DNA of 22,453 bases from Allocoprobacillus merdigallinarum (GTDB lineage Bacteria > Bacillota_I > Bacilli_A > Erysipelotrichales > Coprobacillaceae). This document shows, one piece after another, positions 1 to 6,388 of the stretch. Numbering within the stretch: the stretch's first letter is position 1; the number at the start of each line of letters is the position of its first letter. Under the pieces are notes generated by a model, which saw nothing but the letters and a program-made list of their open reading frames with translations, made no database searches and was not told where the DNA came from. The stretch is from positions 1 through 22,453 of the forward strand of contig DWZO01000017.1 in NCBI GenBank assembly GCA_019117525.1, in the 5' to 3' direction. Both the position numbers and the translations under genes were made by a program.

Positions 1-32
1 ACATGATATCAAAGTAATATAAAGCAAAAAAG

Positions 33-64
33 CAGACCTCATGAAACAGAAGAGGTCTGTTTTT
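33..64 (+). terminator. Rho-independent terminator for a gene left of the window
   Basis: An 8-bp perfect stem (cagacctc 33-40 with gaggtctg 52-59) and an 11-base loop are followed by a run of five T. An A-run precedes the stem, so it could also work on the minus strand. It probably ends a transcript that enters from the left edge. Nothing codes between it and position 140. Confidence 0.75.
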
Positions 65-140
65 ACTACATATATTAAAACCACAAGATTTTGAAAAGCA
101 GTTTCAAATATCATGGCTTGAAATAAAACCGAAACAACAA

Positions 141-168
141 AGCACTTCAATTATATGAAGCGCTTTTT
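141..168. terminator. Hairpin with T-run downstream of the sigma-like gene
   Basis: Arms agcacttca (141-149) and tgaagcgct (156-164) pair over 9 bp with one wobble, around a 6-base loop, followed on the plus strand by TTTTT. The minus-strand side, which follows the stop of the neighbouring gene, has only a TTGTTGTTT tail, so termination is better supported for plus-strand transcription. It may serve both directions. Confidence 0.5.
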
Positions 169-173
169 AAAAT

Positions 174-716
174 TTATTTTTTTAAATAAATAATAATTCC
201 CATATGTAATAGCCGATTTTCAATATTTTTTATATCTAATTTTTTTATAATTGTTTTTCTCGTATGTTTTAGTGATCTGCTTATTGAACTATGATTTACA
301 TTTTCTTCTTTTGCTATTTCCACAATCTTTTTGCCTTCTAATGCATATTCAAGAAATCTTTTTTTAGCTATAGGATTTAATTCATCTAGAATGCAGTATA
401 TAATTTCAACATTTTTATTTTGTATATCTTCATTTATTTTCTTCTCATCTGATTCTTCTAATTTTTTTAATATTGTCTCAGGTGAATTATTTGTTAATAA
501 ATATGTACGTGAAATATAATCATTTAAATCTAAGGTGTATTTTACATAATACCTGTATTGACTGATTGAACAATTTTCTTCCTTTCTTTCTTTTTCTAAT
601 AAATCTGCCACTTCTTCTGGAACATCATAATATGTGTTTTTTTTATACTTGTCAGGGTAATACCTATGTAAATCTATACTCTTTTCTTTTATTCCATCTT
701 TGTGTGATTTTATCAT
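174..716 (-). CDS. Sigma-region-4-like HTH regulator of a mobile element
   Basis: This 180-residue soluble protein has a helix-turn-helix near its C-terminus: residues about 126-160 read as a sigma-70 region 4-type fold (EGKKIVEIAKEENV, then SSISRSLKHTRKTI). The charged middle (residues 80-105) looks helical. The N-terminal part, with YYDVPEEVADLLEKERKEE around 29-47, resembles the small sigma-like ORFs carried by Tn916-family and related gut integrative elements. The start is supported by AGGAGG at 725-730, 8 bases upstream of the ATG. It probably controls transcription of element genes; its partners are not in view. It is transcribed leftwards, away from the toxin genes. The HTH class is fairly clear; a true sigma role is inference, because region 2 is not recognisable. 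Confidence 0.7.
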   Translation of the reverse strand: MIKSHKDGIKEKSIDLHRYYPDKYKKNTYYDVPEEVADLLEKERKEENCSISQYRYYVKYTLDLNDYISRTYLLTNNSPETILKKLEESDEKKINEDIQNKNVEIIYCILDELNPIAKKRFLEYALEGKKIVEIAKEENVNHSSISRSLKHTRKTIIKKLDIKNIENRLLHMGIIIYLKK

Positions 717-755
717 GTTTTTTTCCTCCTATAATACAAAGGAAAAAAACAAAAA

Positions 756-873
756 ATGTGCATGAAATTTTCAATGTAATTAATTTATTTTATTAGAAAT
801 TTAGAAATTAGAAATACCTATGGGAAAATAACCACATATTAAGGGAAAATATATTATGATTATGTGCACGAAA
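756..873. repeat. Short direct repeats in the spacer between the sigma-like gene and mazF
   Basis: Two direct repeats sit in this divergent spacer. GGGAAAATA occurs at 822-830 and 843-851, exactly 21 bp (two helical turns) apart. ATGTGCAtGAAA (756-767) recurs as ATGTGCAcGAAA (862-873), 106 bp apart. A run of agaaatt-like units lies at about 795-815. The phased spacing suggests a dimeric regulator binding site in front of the toxin gene. No convincing -35/-10 pair is visible here; TATTAT at 852-857 is a possible -10. Confidence 0.45.
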
Positions 874-911
874 ATAAACATTTTTCACTGAATTATAGGA
901 GGTGAAAAATT

Positions 912-1262
912 ATGATAGACAACATTTGCAGGGGAGAATTGTATATTGCAGATTTGAATCCATATGAGGGATGCGAGCAAGGAGGAATAAGACCAGTTTT
1001 GATAGTCCAAAATGACAAGGGAAACAAATTCAGTACAACAACAATAGTTGCTCCTATAACGAGCAATATCTATACAAAGAAGCATATTCCTACACACTTT
1101 ACGATTGACTACGCATTAGATAGAAAATCAATTGTACTATTTGAGCAGATAAGAGTAATTGATAAAAATAGAATATTAAGATACATAGGAAAATTAAATT
1201 CAAAAGATTTAAAAAATATTGATAATAAAATTGCTATCAGTTTAGGTATTGAAAAAGTATAA
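912..1262 (+). CDS. MazF/PemK-family endoribonuclease toxin without adjacent antitoxin
   Basis: This 116-residue protein matches the MazF/PemK family in length and motifs. GELYIADLNP (8-17) is the first beta strand, GGIRPVLIVQND (24-35) carries the conserved Arg (R27), and VAPITSN (46-52) contains the Thr (T50) matching the catalytic Thr of Bacillus MazF. Family members cut mRNA at short specific sequences. A strong AGGAGGTG at about 898-905 fixes the ATG start. No MazE-like ORF precedes it: the upstream neighbour is divergent and sigma-like, and the next gene downstream is a Phd antitoxin with its own promoter and ParE partner. It may be an orphan toxin, be neutralised by a distant antitoxin, or use an atypical one. 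The family call is firm; activity is not known. Confidence 0.87.
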   Translation: MIDNICRGELYIADLNPYEGCEQGGIRPVLIVQNDKGNKFSTTTIVAPITSNIYTKKHIPTHFTIDYALDRKSIVLFEQIRVIDKNRILRYIGKLNSKDLKNIDNKIAISLGIEKV

Positions 1263-1327
1263 AAATTAATGGTAATGATGTAAAAAATTCTATTCTTTGT
1301 ATTCAATACTCAAGAACACATTGAATA

Positions 1328-1360
1328 TATAGACATTAAATGATACAATTTGTCTATAAT
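1328..1360 (+). promoter_or_regulatory. Promoter and palindromic operator of the phd-parE operon
   Basis: A perfect -10 TATAAT lies at 1355-1360, with TAGACA at 1330-1335 as a possible -35 (19-base spacer, longer than ideal). Overlapping both is an 8-bp perfect inverted repeat: TATAGACA (1328-1335) and TGTCTATA (1351-1358), with centres 23 bp apart. A palindrome over the core promoter of a toxin-antitoxin operon is the usual layout for conditional autorepression by the antitoxin-toxin complex. The operator role is inference; the repeat is visible. Confidence 0.65.
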
Positions 1361-1378
1361 GAAATAGGAGGGATTTTT

Positions 1379-1657
1379 ATGGCAAGCTTAAGAGAAACTA
1401 TTAGACCATCTGCGGATTTAAGAAATCATTATAATGAAATTTCTAAACAATGCAGAGAAGAAAAAGAAGCGGTAATCATTACTGTACATGGTAAGGGAGA
1501 TACTGTATCTCTTTCTTTTGAAGAATATCAAAATATGAAGGCTCATATTGAATTATTAGAAACATTAGCTGAAGCTGAAGATGATGTAAGAAATGGACGA
1601 GTTGCTCCTATAAATGAAACGTTTGATGATTTAAGAATGATATTAAAAGGTAAATAG
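1379..1657 (+). CDS. Phd/YefM-family antitoxin
   Basis: This 92-residue protein has the Phd/YefM layout. Its N-terminal DNA-binding part (IRPSADLRNHYNEISKQC, residues 8-25) is followed by the strand EAVIITVHGKGD (30-41) and SFEEYQNMKA (46-55). The acidic C-terminal helix (about 56-92) is the part that normally wraps the toxin. I place the start at 1379 rather than an upstream in-frame ATG at 1340, because AGGAGGG at 1366-1372 sits 6 bases before it and the 1340 codon lies inside the promoter. It neutralises the ParE-like toxin whose ATG follows one base after this stop, and probably represses the operon through the palindrome at 1328-1358. Confidence 0.88.
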   Translation: MASLRETIRPSADLRNHYNEISKQCREEKEAVIITVHGKGDTVSLSFEEYQNMKAHIELLETLAEAEDDVRNGRVAPINETFDDLRMILKGK

Positions 1658-1658
1658 T

Positions 1659-1976
1659 ATGAAATATAATATTATTCGAACAGATAAGGCAGACGAAGGA
1701 ATTAGACATACTGTTTTGTATTTAGCGAATCATTTTGGAAATGAATTTGCTTTAGAAAAGCTAGATTATATTGAAAACACTATCTTACTTTTAGAAGATA
1801 ATCTCTATATTGGAACGTTGCCTAGATATGCAGTATTAAAAAGACAAGGTTACAGAGTTCTAATATTAGAAAAGAATTTAGCATTCTATAAAGTTAATGA
1901 AGAAAAAAAAGAAGTTGTTATTTATGCGTTTGTTGATCAAAGACAAGATTATTTGAATATTATTAGAGGTTTATAA
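1659..1976 (+). CDS. RelE/ParE-family toxin
   Basis: The 105-residue length and pattern fit the ParE/RelE superfamily: two N-terminal helices (residues about 9-50, KADEGIRHTVLYLANHFGN onwards), then a beta sheet with YRVLILEKNLAFYKV (68-82) and VVIYAFVDQRQDYLNII (89-105). YRVL...NLAFYKV...VVIYAFVDQRQDY is the usual C-terminal half of ParE-type toxins, which poison gyrase, whereas RelE-type members cut ribosome-bound mRNA; sequence alone does not choose between them. It is separated by one base from the antitoxin stop, so the two are co-transcribed and probably translationally coupled. In this setting the pair likely stabilises the element. Confidence 0.87.
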   Translation: MKYNIIRTDKADEGIRHTVLYLANHFGNEFALEKLDYIENTILLLEDNLYIGTLPRYAVLKRQGYRVLILEKNLAFYKVNEEKKEVVIYAFVDQRQDYLNIIRGL

Positions 1977-2315
1977 GGCTAAAAAGGGTTTTATATTCTA
2001 GTTGTGTTGATAAAAATGAATATCTGGATGTACATGATGAGTTAGAAGATAAAGTGAATACTTAGTTAAGGAACAATTATAAACGTAACAGATCATTAGA
2101 AAAGCAAATCATGTCTTTTTGATACAGTGAAACACTATTCAGGGATTTCACTAAGTGATATGTTTAACTAGATAATAAATTTGAAAAATCTAATAATCTT
2201 TTAAAAGTAATACTTAAATAATGTTATTCAAAAAAATTACAACCAATAATATAATAATGCTATCAAACGAAAAGGTACTTTAACAAAATAAAATAAATAT
2301 CCAAAAATAGAAAAA

Positions 2316-2356
2316 AGAACAATGAGACAGTATAACTGAAGCATTGTTCTTTTTTT
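2316..2356 (+). terminator. Rho-independent terminator in the element spacer
   Basis: A 9-bp perfect stem (agaacaatg 2316-2324 with cattgttct 2342-2350) is followed by a run of seven T. The loop of 17 bases is long. It would end read-through from the phd-parE operon or a transcript from the decayed stretch. Confidence 0.7.
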
Positions 2357-2749
2357 GCTTGACTTATATATGGAAAAATTCTATAGCAAAATAATTTAAA
2401 ACATGGAACTGTCTTTACAAGAAGATTTAGGTATGAAAATTACTATAAATTGAAGTATTAAAAAAGTATAAGAAATTAGTGAAAATGATGCACGAAATTT
2501 ATGAGTTTTATCAGTATAGTGAAGGGATTGAAATAACCCTAGAGAGAACCTTGAAAACTGAATAAAGGTAATATCAATACATACCGGATTGTTAAATCAA
2601 AAATAATGATACTCATGATTAGCCTTAATTCGAGCGTTAAAAGCGTCGCAAATATGGGAATCGTACAGGATAAAACAAATTGAAACCTGTTTGTTATTAA
2701 ACAAGTGCTCTGTTAAAAAAAGGTTATGCAGAGATTGATATTTATAATT

Positions 2750-2811
2750 TGTACAGTTGAATATTTCAAAAAATTCGTTCAACGTTTTTTGAAATATCGC
2801 AATTTTGTACA
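2750..2811. repeat. Long hairpin/cruciform flanked by TGTACA palindromes upstream of xis
   Basis: Perfect 13-bp arms (atatttcaaaaaa 2761-2773 and ttttttgaaatat 2785-2797) enclose a second small dyad CGTT-C-AACG (2776-2784). Palindromic TGTACA copies at 2750-2755 and 2806-2811 flank it nearly symmetrically. There is no T-run after the stem on the plus strand, so it is not a standard terminator. It ends 66 bases before the excisionase ATG and is well placed to be a regulator- or recombinase-binding site or an mRNA structure that limits xis-int expression. Confidence 0.6.
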
Positions 2812-2863
2812 TTACTAATTTCTTGAATTTTTTCTTATGATTTAAGCGAAGGAGGAAATTAAT

Positions 2864-3058
2864 ATGGATAACAATAAAGATGAAAAAATACTACTAACAT
2901 TAAAGGAAGCAGCAAATTATTTTGGTATTGGAATTAATACATTAAGGAGACTTACTAATAAACATACCAATTTATGTATTTTTAATGGAAATAGAAGAAT
3001 GATTAAAAGACCAACCATGGAAAAGTGGTTACTTAATCATAATGTTTTTGATTGTTAG
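2864..3058 (+). CDS. xis: Tn916-type excisionase (Xis)
   Basis: A 64-residue basic protein with a MerR-like winged-helix DNA-binding fold: LTLKEAANYFGIGINTLRRL (residues 12-31) is the helix-turn-helix, followed by the wing with FNGNRRMIKRPTMEKWL (39-55). Length, HTH and position directly before the integrase match the Tn916 Xis family. It bends DNA at the element ends and promotes excision by Int. The start is supported by AAGGAGG at 2849-2855, 8 bases before the ATG. Ten bases separate its stop from int, so the two form one operon, probably controlled by the structured region just upstream. Confidence 0.92.
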   Translation: MDNNKDEKILLTLKEAANYFGIGINTLRRLTNKHTNLCIFNGNRRMIKRPTMEKWLLNHNVFDC

Positions 3059-3068
3059 GTGAAATGTT

Positions 3069-4217
3069 ATGGGAAAAGATTTAAGGAATAAAGAATTGGG
3101 ACTAGGCATAAGTCAAAGAAAAGATGGAGTATATGTAGCTCGTTTTACTAATAGAGCAGGAAAACGTATCTTTTTTTGTGATACAAACTTAAGTTTGTTA
3201 AGAAGAAAGTTTGAAAAGGCTAAAGTTGAAGATTATGAAAACAGAAGTGTTGCTAGTGGATCTTATACCTTAAAAGAATGGTACGACTTTTGGATAAAAA
3301 ATTTTAAAATACCGAATGAAGTTACACCTCAATATATTGAACATTTGGATGCAACATTTAAAAAATACGTTCTATTAAAAGATAGAGGAAATATTGATTT
3401 ACGTGATCTGAGAAATATCGATATTCAATTAATGGTCAATGAAGCAAAAGATATTTCAATTAGTGCAGCTAGAAATTTATTATCTATATTAAAACAAATG
3501 TTGGAGCTGGCTTATGAAAATGATTTGATTGTTAAAAATCCAGCCAAAAGTGTACACATAAAAAAGCCTAAAAGAAAAAGTACGGAATCCATGTCCAGAA
3601 AGGATGAAAAAATGCTTTTAAAGCATATTAGTTCTCAACAAGTAAGAGATATGGTTTTAATGATGTTAAATACAGGACTTAGAATTAGTGAATTATTAGG
3701 TTTATCTTTTGATGAGGTAAATCTAGAAGAAAGGTATATTGAAATTAGTCATCAATTATCTTACAAAAGGAATGAAGAACGTGAATATACTTTTACACAA
3801 ACTAAAAATAAAAAGAAAAGGATAATTCCAATTAATGATGTAACATTTGAAATATTAAATAGAGTTATAAAAAAAAGAGAAAAACAATTAGGAAAAACAT
3901 ATAGAGGTAAGAGTGCCATAAGTGATCAATTAGTATTTGTTACAGTTTATGGTGATGCATATTGCCGATCTGGATTTAATAGTACTCTTAATTATTCGAT
4001 AAATAAAACTTTAAAATCAGGGTATGAGTTTGAATGTCCAAGATTATCTCCACACATATTCAGACATACTTTTGCAACAAGATGTTTGGAGGCAGGTATG
4101 TCACCAAATACAGTAAGTTCATTGTTAGGACATGGAACAATTAGAATGACACTTTCTTATGTGCATAATAGTTCAGAAAAATTCAAAGAAGATACGTCTT
4201 TATTGAATAGAATTTAA
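3069..4217 (+). CDS. int: Tn916-family tyrosine recombinase (integrase)
   Basis: This 382-residue integrase has the three domains of Int-Tn916: an N-terminal arm-binding domain (about 1-60, with SQRKDGVYVARF), a SAM-like core-binding domain (about 65-165, SYTLKEWYDFWI), and a C-terminal catalytic domain. All catalytic residues are visible: R205 (NTGLRISELL), a Lys around 246-250 (TQTKNKKKR), H329-x-x-R332 (SPHIFRHTFATR), H355 (LLGHGTIRM) and nucleophile Y364 (SYVH). It cuts and joins the element ends with the chromosomal target. The length is close to the usual ~400 residues and there is no damage, so it is probably active. Its RBS overlaps the xis stop. As the last gene of the element it should lie close to one attachment site. 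Confidence 0.95.
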   Translation: MGKDLRNKELGLGISQRKDGVYVARFTNRAGKRIFFCDTNLSLLRRKFEKAKVEDYENRSVASGSYTLKEWYDFWIKNFKIPNEVTPQYIEHLDATFKKYVLLKDRGNIDLRDLRNIDIQLMVNEAKDISISAARNLLSILKQMLELAYENDLIVKNPAKSVHIKKPKRKSTESMSRKDEKMLLKHISSQQVRDMVLMMLNTGLRISELLGLSFDEVNLEERYIEISHQLSYKRNEEREYTFTQTKNKKKRIIPINDVTFEILNRVIKKREKQLGKTYRGKSAISDQLVFVTVYGDAYCRSGFNSTLNYSINKTLKSGYEFECPRLSPHIFRHTFATRCLEAGMSPNTVSSLLGHGTIRMTLSYVHNSSEKFKEDTSLLNRI

Positions 4218-4261
4218 CTGTTTTTGCTGGCATTGAGTTGGTATTGAGAAAATTTAATCTT

Positions 4262-4291
4262 AAAAAGCATTGATTTTATGGGCGCTTTTTT
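4262..4291 (+). terminator. Weak hairpin after int
   Basis: Arms aaaaagc (4262-4268) and gcttttt (4284-4290) with a T-run lie 45 bases after the int stop. There are only two G-C pairs in the stem. The sequence around it resembles the hairpin at 141-168 (shared GCGCTTTTT), which is considered as a possible element-end similarity in the findings. Confidence 0.35.
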
Positions 4292-4364
4292 GATGATTCA
4301 CCACATTCTTGTCAATATTGTTGTGAAATAAAAATATTGATTTATAAACATGGAATGAAGAGAG

Positions 4365-4415
4365 AAGTGAATTTCTAAAAGTTAAGGTATCTTAATTGCA
4401 GAGATTCACTTTTTT
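4365..4415 (+). terminator. Rho-independent terminator downstream of int
   Basis: Outer arms agtgaatttct (4366-4376) and agagattcact (4400-4410) pair over 11 bp with one wobble. An inner dyad ttaag (4382-4386) / cttaa (4391-4395) sits in the loop. A run of six T follows (4410-4415). It closes rightward transcription from int. The 245 bases between int and the next gene hold this, the weaker hairpin before it and the DUF3737 terminator, but no gene. Confidence 0.75.
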
Positions 4416-4434
4416 AATGTTCAATTATTGATAA

Positions 4435-4465
4435 TAAAAAAACGCTAACTTTTCAGTTAACGTTT
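4435..4465 (-). terminator. Terminator of the DUF3737 gene
   Basis: Read on the minus strand, arms aaacgttaact and agttagcgttt (plus-strand 4455-4465 and 4440-4450) pair over 11 bp with one wobble and a four-base loop, followed by a run of T (plus-strand A-run 4435-4442). The stem overlaps the stop codon of the gene. Confidence 0.85.
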
Positions 4466-5354
4466 AACAACAGCATTGACAAATAGATGGATTGTTTATA
4501 GGGGCTTGTCTGATGATCACTTGACCATTTGTTTCCATAACAGCATCTTCATTGATGATTTCACCAACACTGTCAACCGTAATTGTTCCTGATTTGACAT
4601 TTTTAATAGAATCAACATGTCCTTTGATTGTTGCCTGTACATCAGAATATTCAAATGCTAAATCGCAACCAATCATTTCACAATCAATGAGTTTCAAATT
4701 TTCACAATAGCAAAGTGGTTGTGTTCCAATGATCTGACAGTTAATGAATGTGACATTTTTTGAAAACCACCCTAAATATTCACCTTTGACAACAGAATCT
4801 TTAACGATGACGTTATTGCTATGCCAGAAGGCATCTTTTGTATCTAAATAAGAATTTGTAATTTCTAAGTCATGCATATACTGGAAAGAATATTTTCCTG
4901 TAAATTTCAAATGATCAATTTTAACATGCTGACTATGAAGTAACATATATTCAGAATGAATTTCACTATCTTTAATAGAAATATCCTGGCAGAACCAGCC
5001 AAACTCTGGTGATTGAATCTGACAATTTGAAACAATTGTATCACTACATTCTCTTAAAATTTTTATACCTTGAATATCACAAGAATCAATCAAACCATGA
5101 TGAGAATACCAGATAGGAGCTCTTGTTAATTCATCTAAAGAGCTGTGAATTAATTCATAACCCTGTACATGCCATAAGGGATAACGAAGCGAAAAAGTAC
5201 AATGATCAACTCTGACTTGTCTTGTTTCTTTCAAGACAGATTCTCCATCTTGAGGACCAGCAAAAGTACAGTTTCTCACTTCAGTATTTTGTATGTTGTA
5301 TAAAGCTCTTTCTTCATCAAAAGTTTGATTTTCAATAATCTGTTTGATTTGCAT
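4464..5354 (-). CDS. DUF3737 right-handed beta-helix protein
   Basis: This 296-residue protein matches the DUF3737 family, common in gut Firmicutes and of unknown function. Short strand repeats recur about every 20 residues: VRNCTF, VDHCTF, LIDSCDI, VSNCQI, IKDSEI, ITNSYL, VKDSVV, FINCQI and LIDCEM (spanning about 25-235). This is the ladder of a pectate-lyase-like right-handed beta helix. Trp/Tyr residues recur between rungs (YPLWHVQG, APIWYSHH, FGWFCQD, DAFWHSN, LGWFSKN). It has no signal peptide, so it is probably cytoplasmic. It ends in an odd cysteine cluster, CQCCC. AAAGGAGG lies 8-9 bases before the ATG. The small gene 24 bases upstream is co-oriented and probably co-transcribed. No enzyme activity can be assigned from the sequence. 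Confidence 0.85.
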   Translation of the reverse strand: MQIKQIIENQTFDEERALYNIQNTEVRNCTFAGPQDGESVLKETRQVRVDHCTFSLRYPLWHVQGYELIHSSLDELTRAPIWYSHHGLIDSCDIQGIKILRECSDTIVSNCQIQSPEFGWFCQDISIKDSEIHSEYMLLHSQHVKIDHLKFTGKYSFQYMHDLEITNSYLDTKDAFWHSNNVIVKDSVVKGEYLGWFSKNVTFINCQIIGTQPLCYCENLKLIDCEMIGCDLAFEYSDVQATIKGHVDSIKNVKSGTITVDSVGEIINEDAVMETNGQVIIRQAPINNPSICQCCC

Positions 5355-5378
5355 GATATTGACCTCCTTTAAGAAAGC

Positions 5379-5615
5379 TTATGCTTTATTTTGAATATTT
5401 TTTAAAGTGTAAATCAGATAATCAAGATGATCAATTTTCTTTTGTTTTTGATGCACTTCATCTAGAATTTCATATCTTTTCTTTTTTAAAAAAAGGAAAA
5501 GAAATTCAAAACGATGATTTTCAAAGTCATCAACAAATTCTTGAACTTGTTTAGATGAACATCCCATATCTTCTAAACTTTTTTGAATATCTTCTTTAGT
5601 AAGCATTTGAATCAT
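5379..5615 (-). CDS. Small coiled-coil protein of unknown function
   Basis: I do not recognise this 78-residue protein. Its N-terminal helix (LTKEDIQKSLEDMGCSSKQV, residues 5-24) is followed by an unusually Phe/Leu/Lys-rich stretch (FENHRFEFLFLFLKKKRYEI, 31-50) and a charged C-terminal coiled coil (about 50-76, LDEVHQKQKKIDHLDYL). The C-terminal half is similar in look to the dimerisation helix of MerR-type regulators (kk..ld.l...L..), but there is no DNA-binding domain. AAGGAGG stands 8 bases before the first ATG; a second in-frame ATG three codons on is less well placed. It sits upstream of the DUF3737 gene and shares its promoter, so a joint role is possible. Confidence 0.7.
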   Translation of the reverse strand: MIQMLTKEDIQKSLEDMGCSSKQVQEFVDDFENHRFEFLFLFLKKKRYEILDEVHQKQKKIDHLDYLIYTLKNIQNKA

Positions 5616-5635
5616 ATGAAAGCCTCCTTGACTAT

Positions 5636-5664
5636 ATTCTATATATAGACATTATAAAAATCAA
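5636..5664 (-). promoter_or_regulatory. Sigma-A promoter for the small protein/DUF3737 pair
   Basis: On the minus strand TTGATT (plus 5659-5664) and TAGAAT (plus 5636-5641) are separated by exactly 17 bases, about 20 bases before the ATG. Confidence 0.6.
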
Positions 5665-5702
5665 ATACTTATAATGGATAGTCAGCTATGCTTTTGAGGT
5701 AT

Positions 5703-6263
5703 TTATATGGATATATGTTGTCTAATTATTTCTTTTTTAAGGTGTTCATAAAGTTCATATGTAGATATGCAATCTGCTAAAGAACGGTGTTCATTTGTGG
5801 AAAGCCCTAAAAATTCTACCATGTCTGTTAAACGATGATGGGGCATTTGAGGATAAACCTTTCTACAAAATTGAACCGTATCCATATATTCATTAGATAA
5901 ATTGATCTGAAAATGATTCGCAATAAAATTAAGATCGAAAGCTTTATTATGTCCAATAATTGGATCGTATCCAAGAAACTGCAAAATGTCATCTTGAACA
6001 GAAGAGAGAACAGGCATATCCTCTACCATTTGATTATCAATGCCAGTGAGTTGAGTGATAAAAGGACTAATATTCTGTTGGGGATTGATTAACTGGCAAT
6101 AACGTTCAATGATTTCCTTGTTTCTGACCTTTAATATTCCAATTTCAATAATTTTATCTTTTTGCCAAGATAAACCTGTTGTTTCGATATCTATAACACA
6201 ATAATCATCAATGATTTTTTTAACATAATAACCTCTTTTATAATATTGTTTTTGATAAGCCAT
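5703..6263 (-). CDS. DEDDh 3'-5' exonuclease, DnaQ/PolC-exonuclease type
   Basis: This 186-residue, single-domain exonuclease resembles the proofreading domain of PolC and the epsilon subunit. Exo I is VIDIETTG (D25, E27), Exo II is IIGHNKAFDLNF (D110), and Exo III is EHRSLADC (H159, D164), so the full DEDDh set is present. The family removes nucleotides from 3' ends of DNA or RNA. No polymerase, helicase or BRCT domain is attached. I start it at 6263, where GAGGTG precedes the ATG by 6 bases; a longer frame reaching 6299 lacks a ribosome-binding site. It is a single-gene unit divergent from lrgAB. It could act in DNA repair or small-RNA turnover; the sequence does not say which. Confidence 0.85.
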   Translation of the reverse strand: MAYQKQYYKRGYYVKKIIDDYCVIDIETTGLSWQKDKIIEIGILKVRNKEIIERYCQLINPQQNISPFITQLTGIDNQMVEDMPVLSSVQDDILQFLGYDPIIGHNKAFDLNFIANHFQINLSNEYMDTVQFCRKVYPQMPHHRLTDMVEFLGLSTNEHRSLADCISTYELYEHLKKEIIRQHISI

Positions 6264-6352
6264 TGTGATCACCTCAACTCTATATTTAAATCGATTCAAT
6301 ATAAAAATGCAAATGAATTTATAAAAAAAGTATAATCATCAGTCAAATCATG

Positions 6353-6386
6353 TTATAATGTTGCACGGTATCACAACAGGAGGTCA
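6353..6386 (+). promoter_or_regulatory. -10 box and strong RBS of lrgAB
   Basis: TATAAT at 6353-6358 lies about 30 bases before the lrgA ATG, and AGGAGGT at about 6380-6386 directly precedes it. A good -35 is not visible, which would fit an activator-dependent promoter (LytTR-type regulators control lrgAB in other Firmicutes), but no regulator gene is in this window. Confidence 0.45.
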
Positions 6387-6388
6387 TT

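Larger units (their letters stand above)
1977..2863. other. Gene-free stretch with decayed coding sequence and regulatory structure upstream of xis
   Basis: About 890 bases carry no convincing gene. All frames are repeatedly interrupted. Short open fragments, such as one starting at the ATG at 2403 and stopping after 16 codons, suggest decayed coding DNA. A 71-codon minus-strand frame (2597-2812) has no good ribosome-binding site. The stretch contains a small 7-bp hairpin (2126-2152), a terminator (2316-2356), an rRNA-spacer-like motif CCTTGAAAACTGAATA (2549-2564), and a long near-palindrome (2761-2797). The part from about 2600 to 2740 is richer in GC and CG-containing codons than its surroundings, so it may be a conserved part of the element. 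Confidence 0.6.

Noticed and set aside
885..1097. Antisense frame over mazF
   Set aside because: No RBS and the opposite strand encodes a clear MazF protein.
2524..2533. GGGATTGAAA, reminiscent of the end of some CRISPR repeats
   Set aside because: It occurs once, with no regularly spaced copies and no cas genes.
2597..2812. 71-codon minus-strand ORF in the element spacer
   Set aside because: No ribosome-binding site, no recognised family, and its 5' part is made of one arm of the palindrome at 2761-2797. A short plus-strand frame in the same place (2606-2683) is equally open, so neither is favoured.
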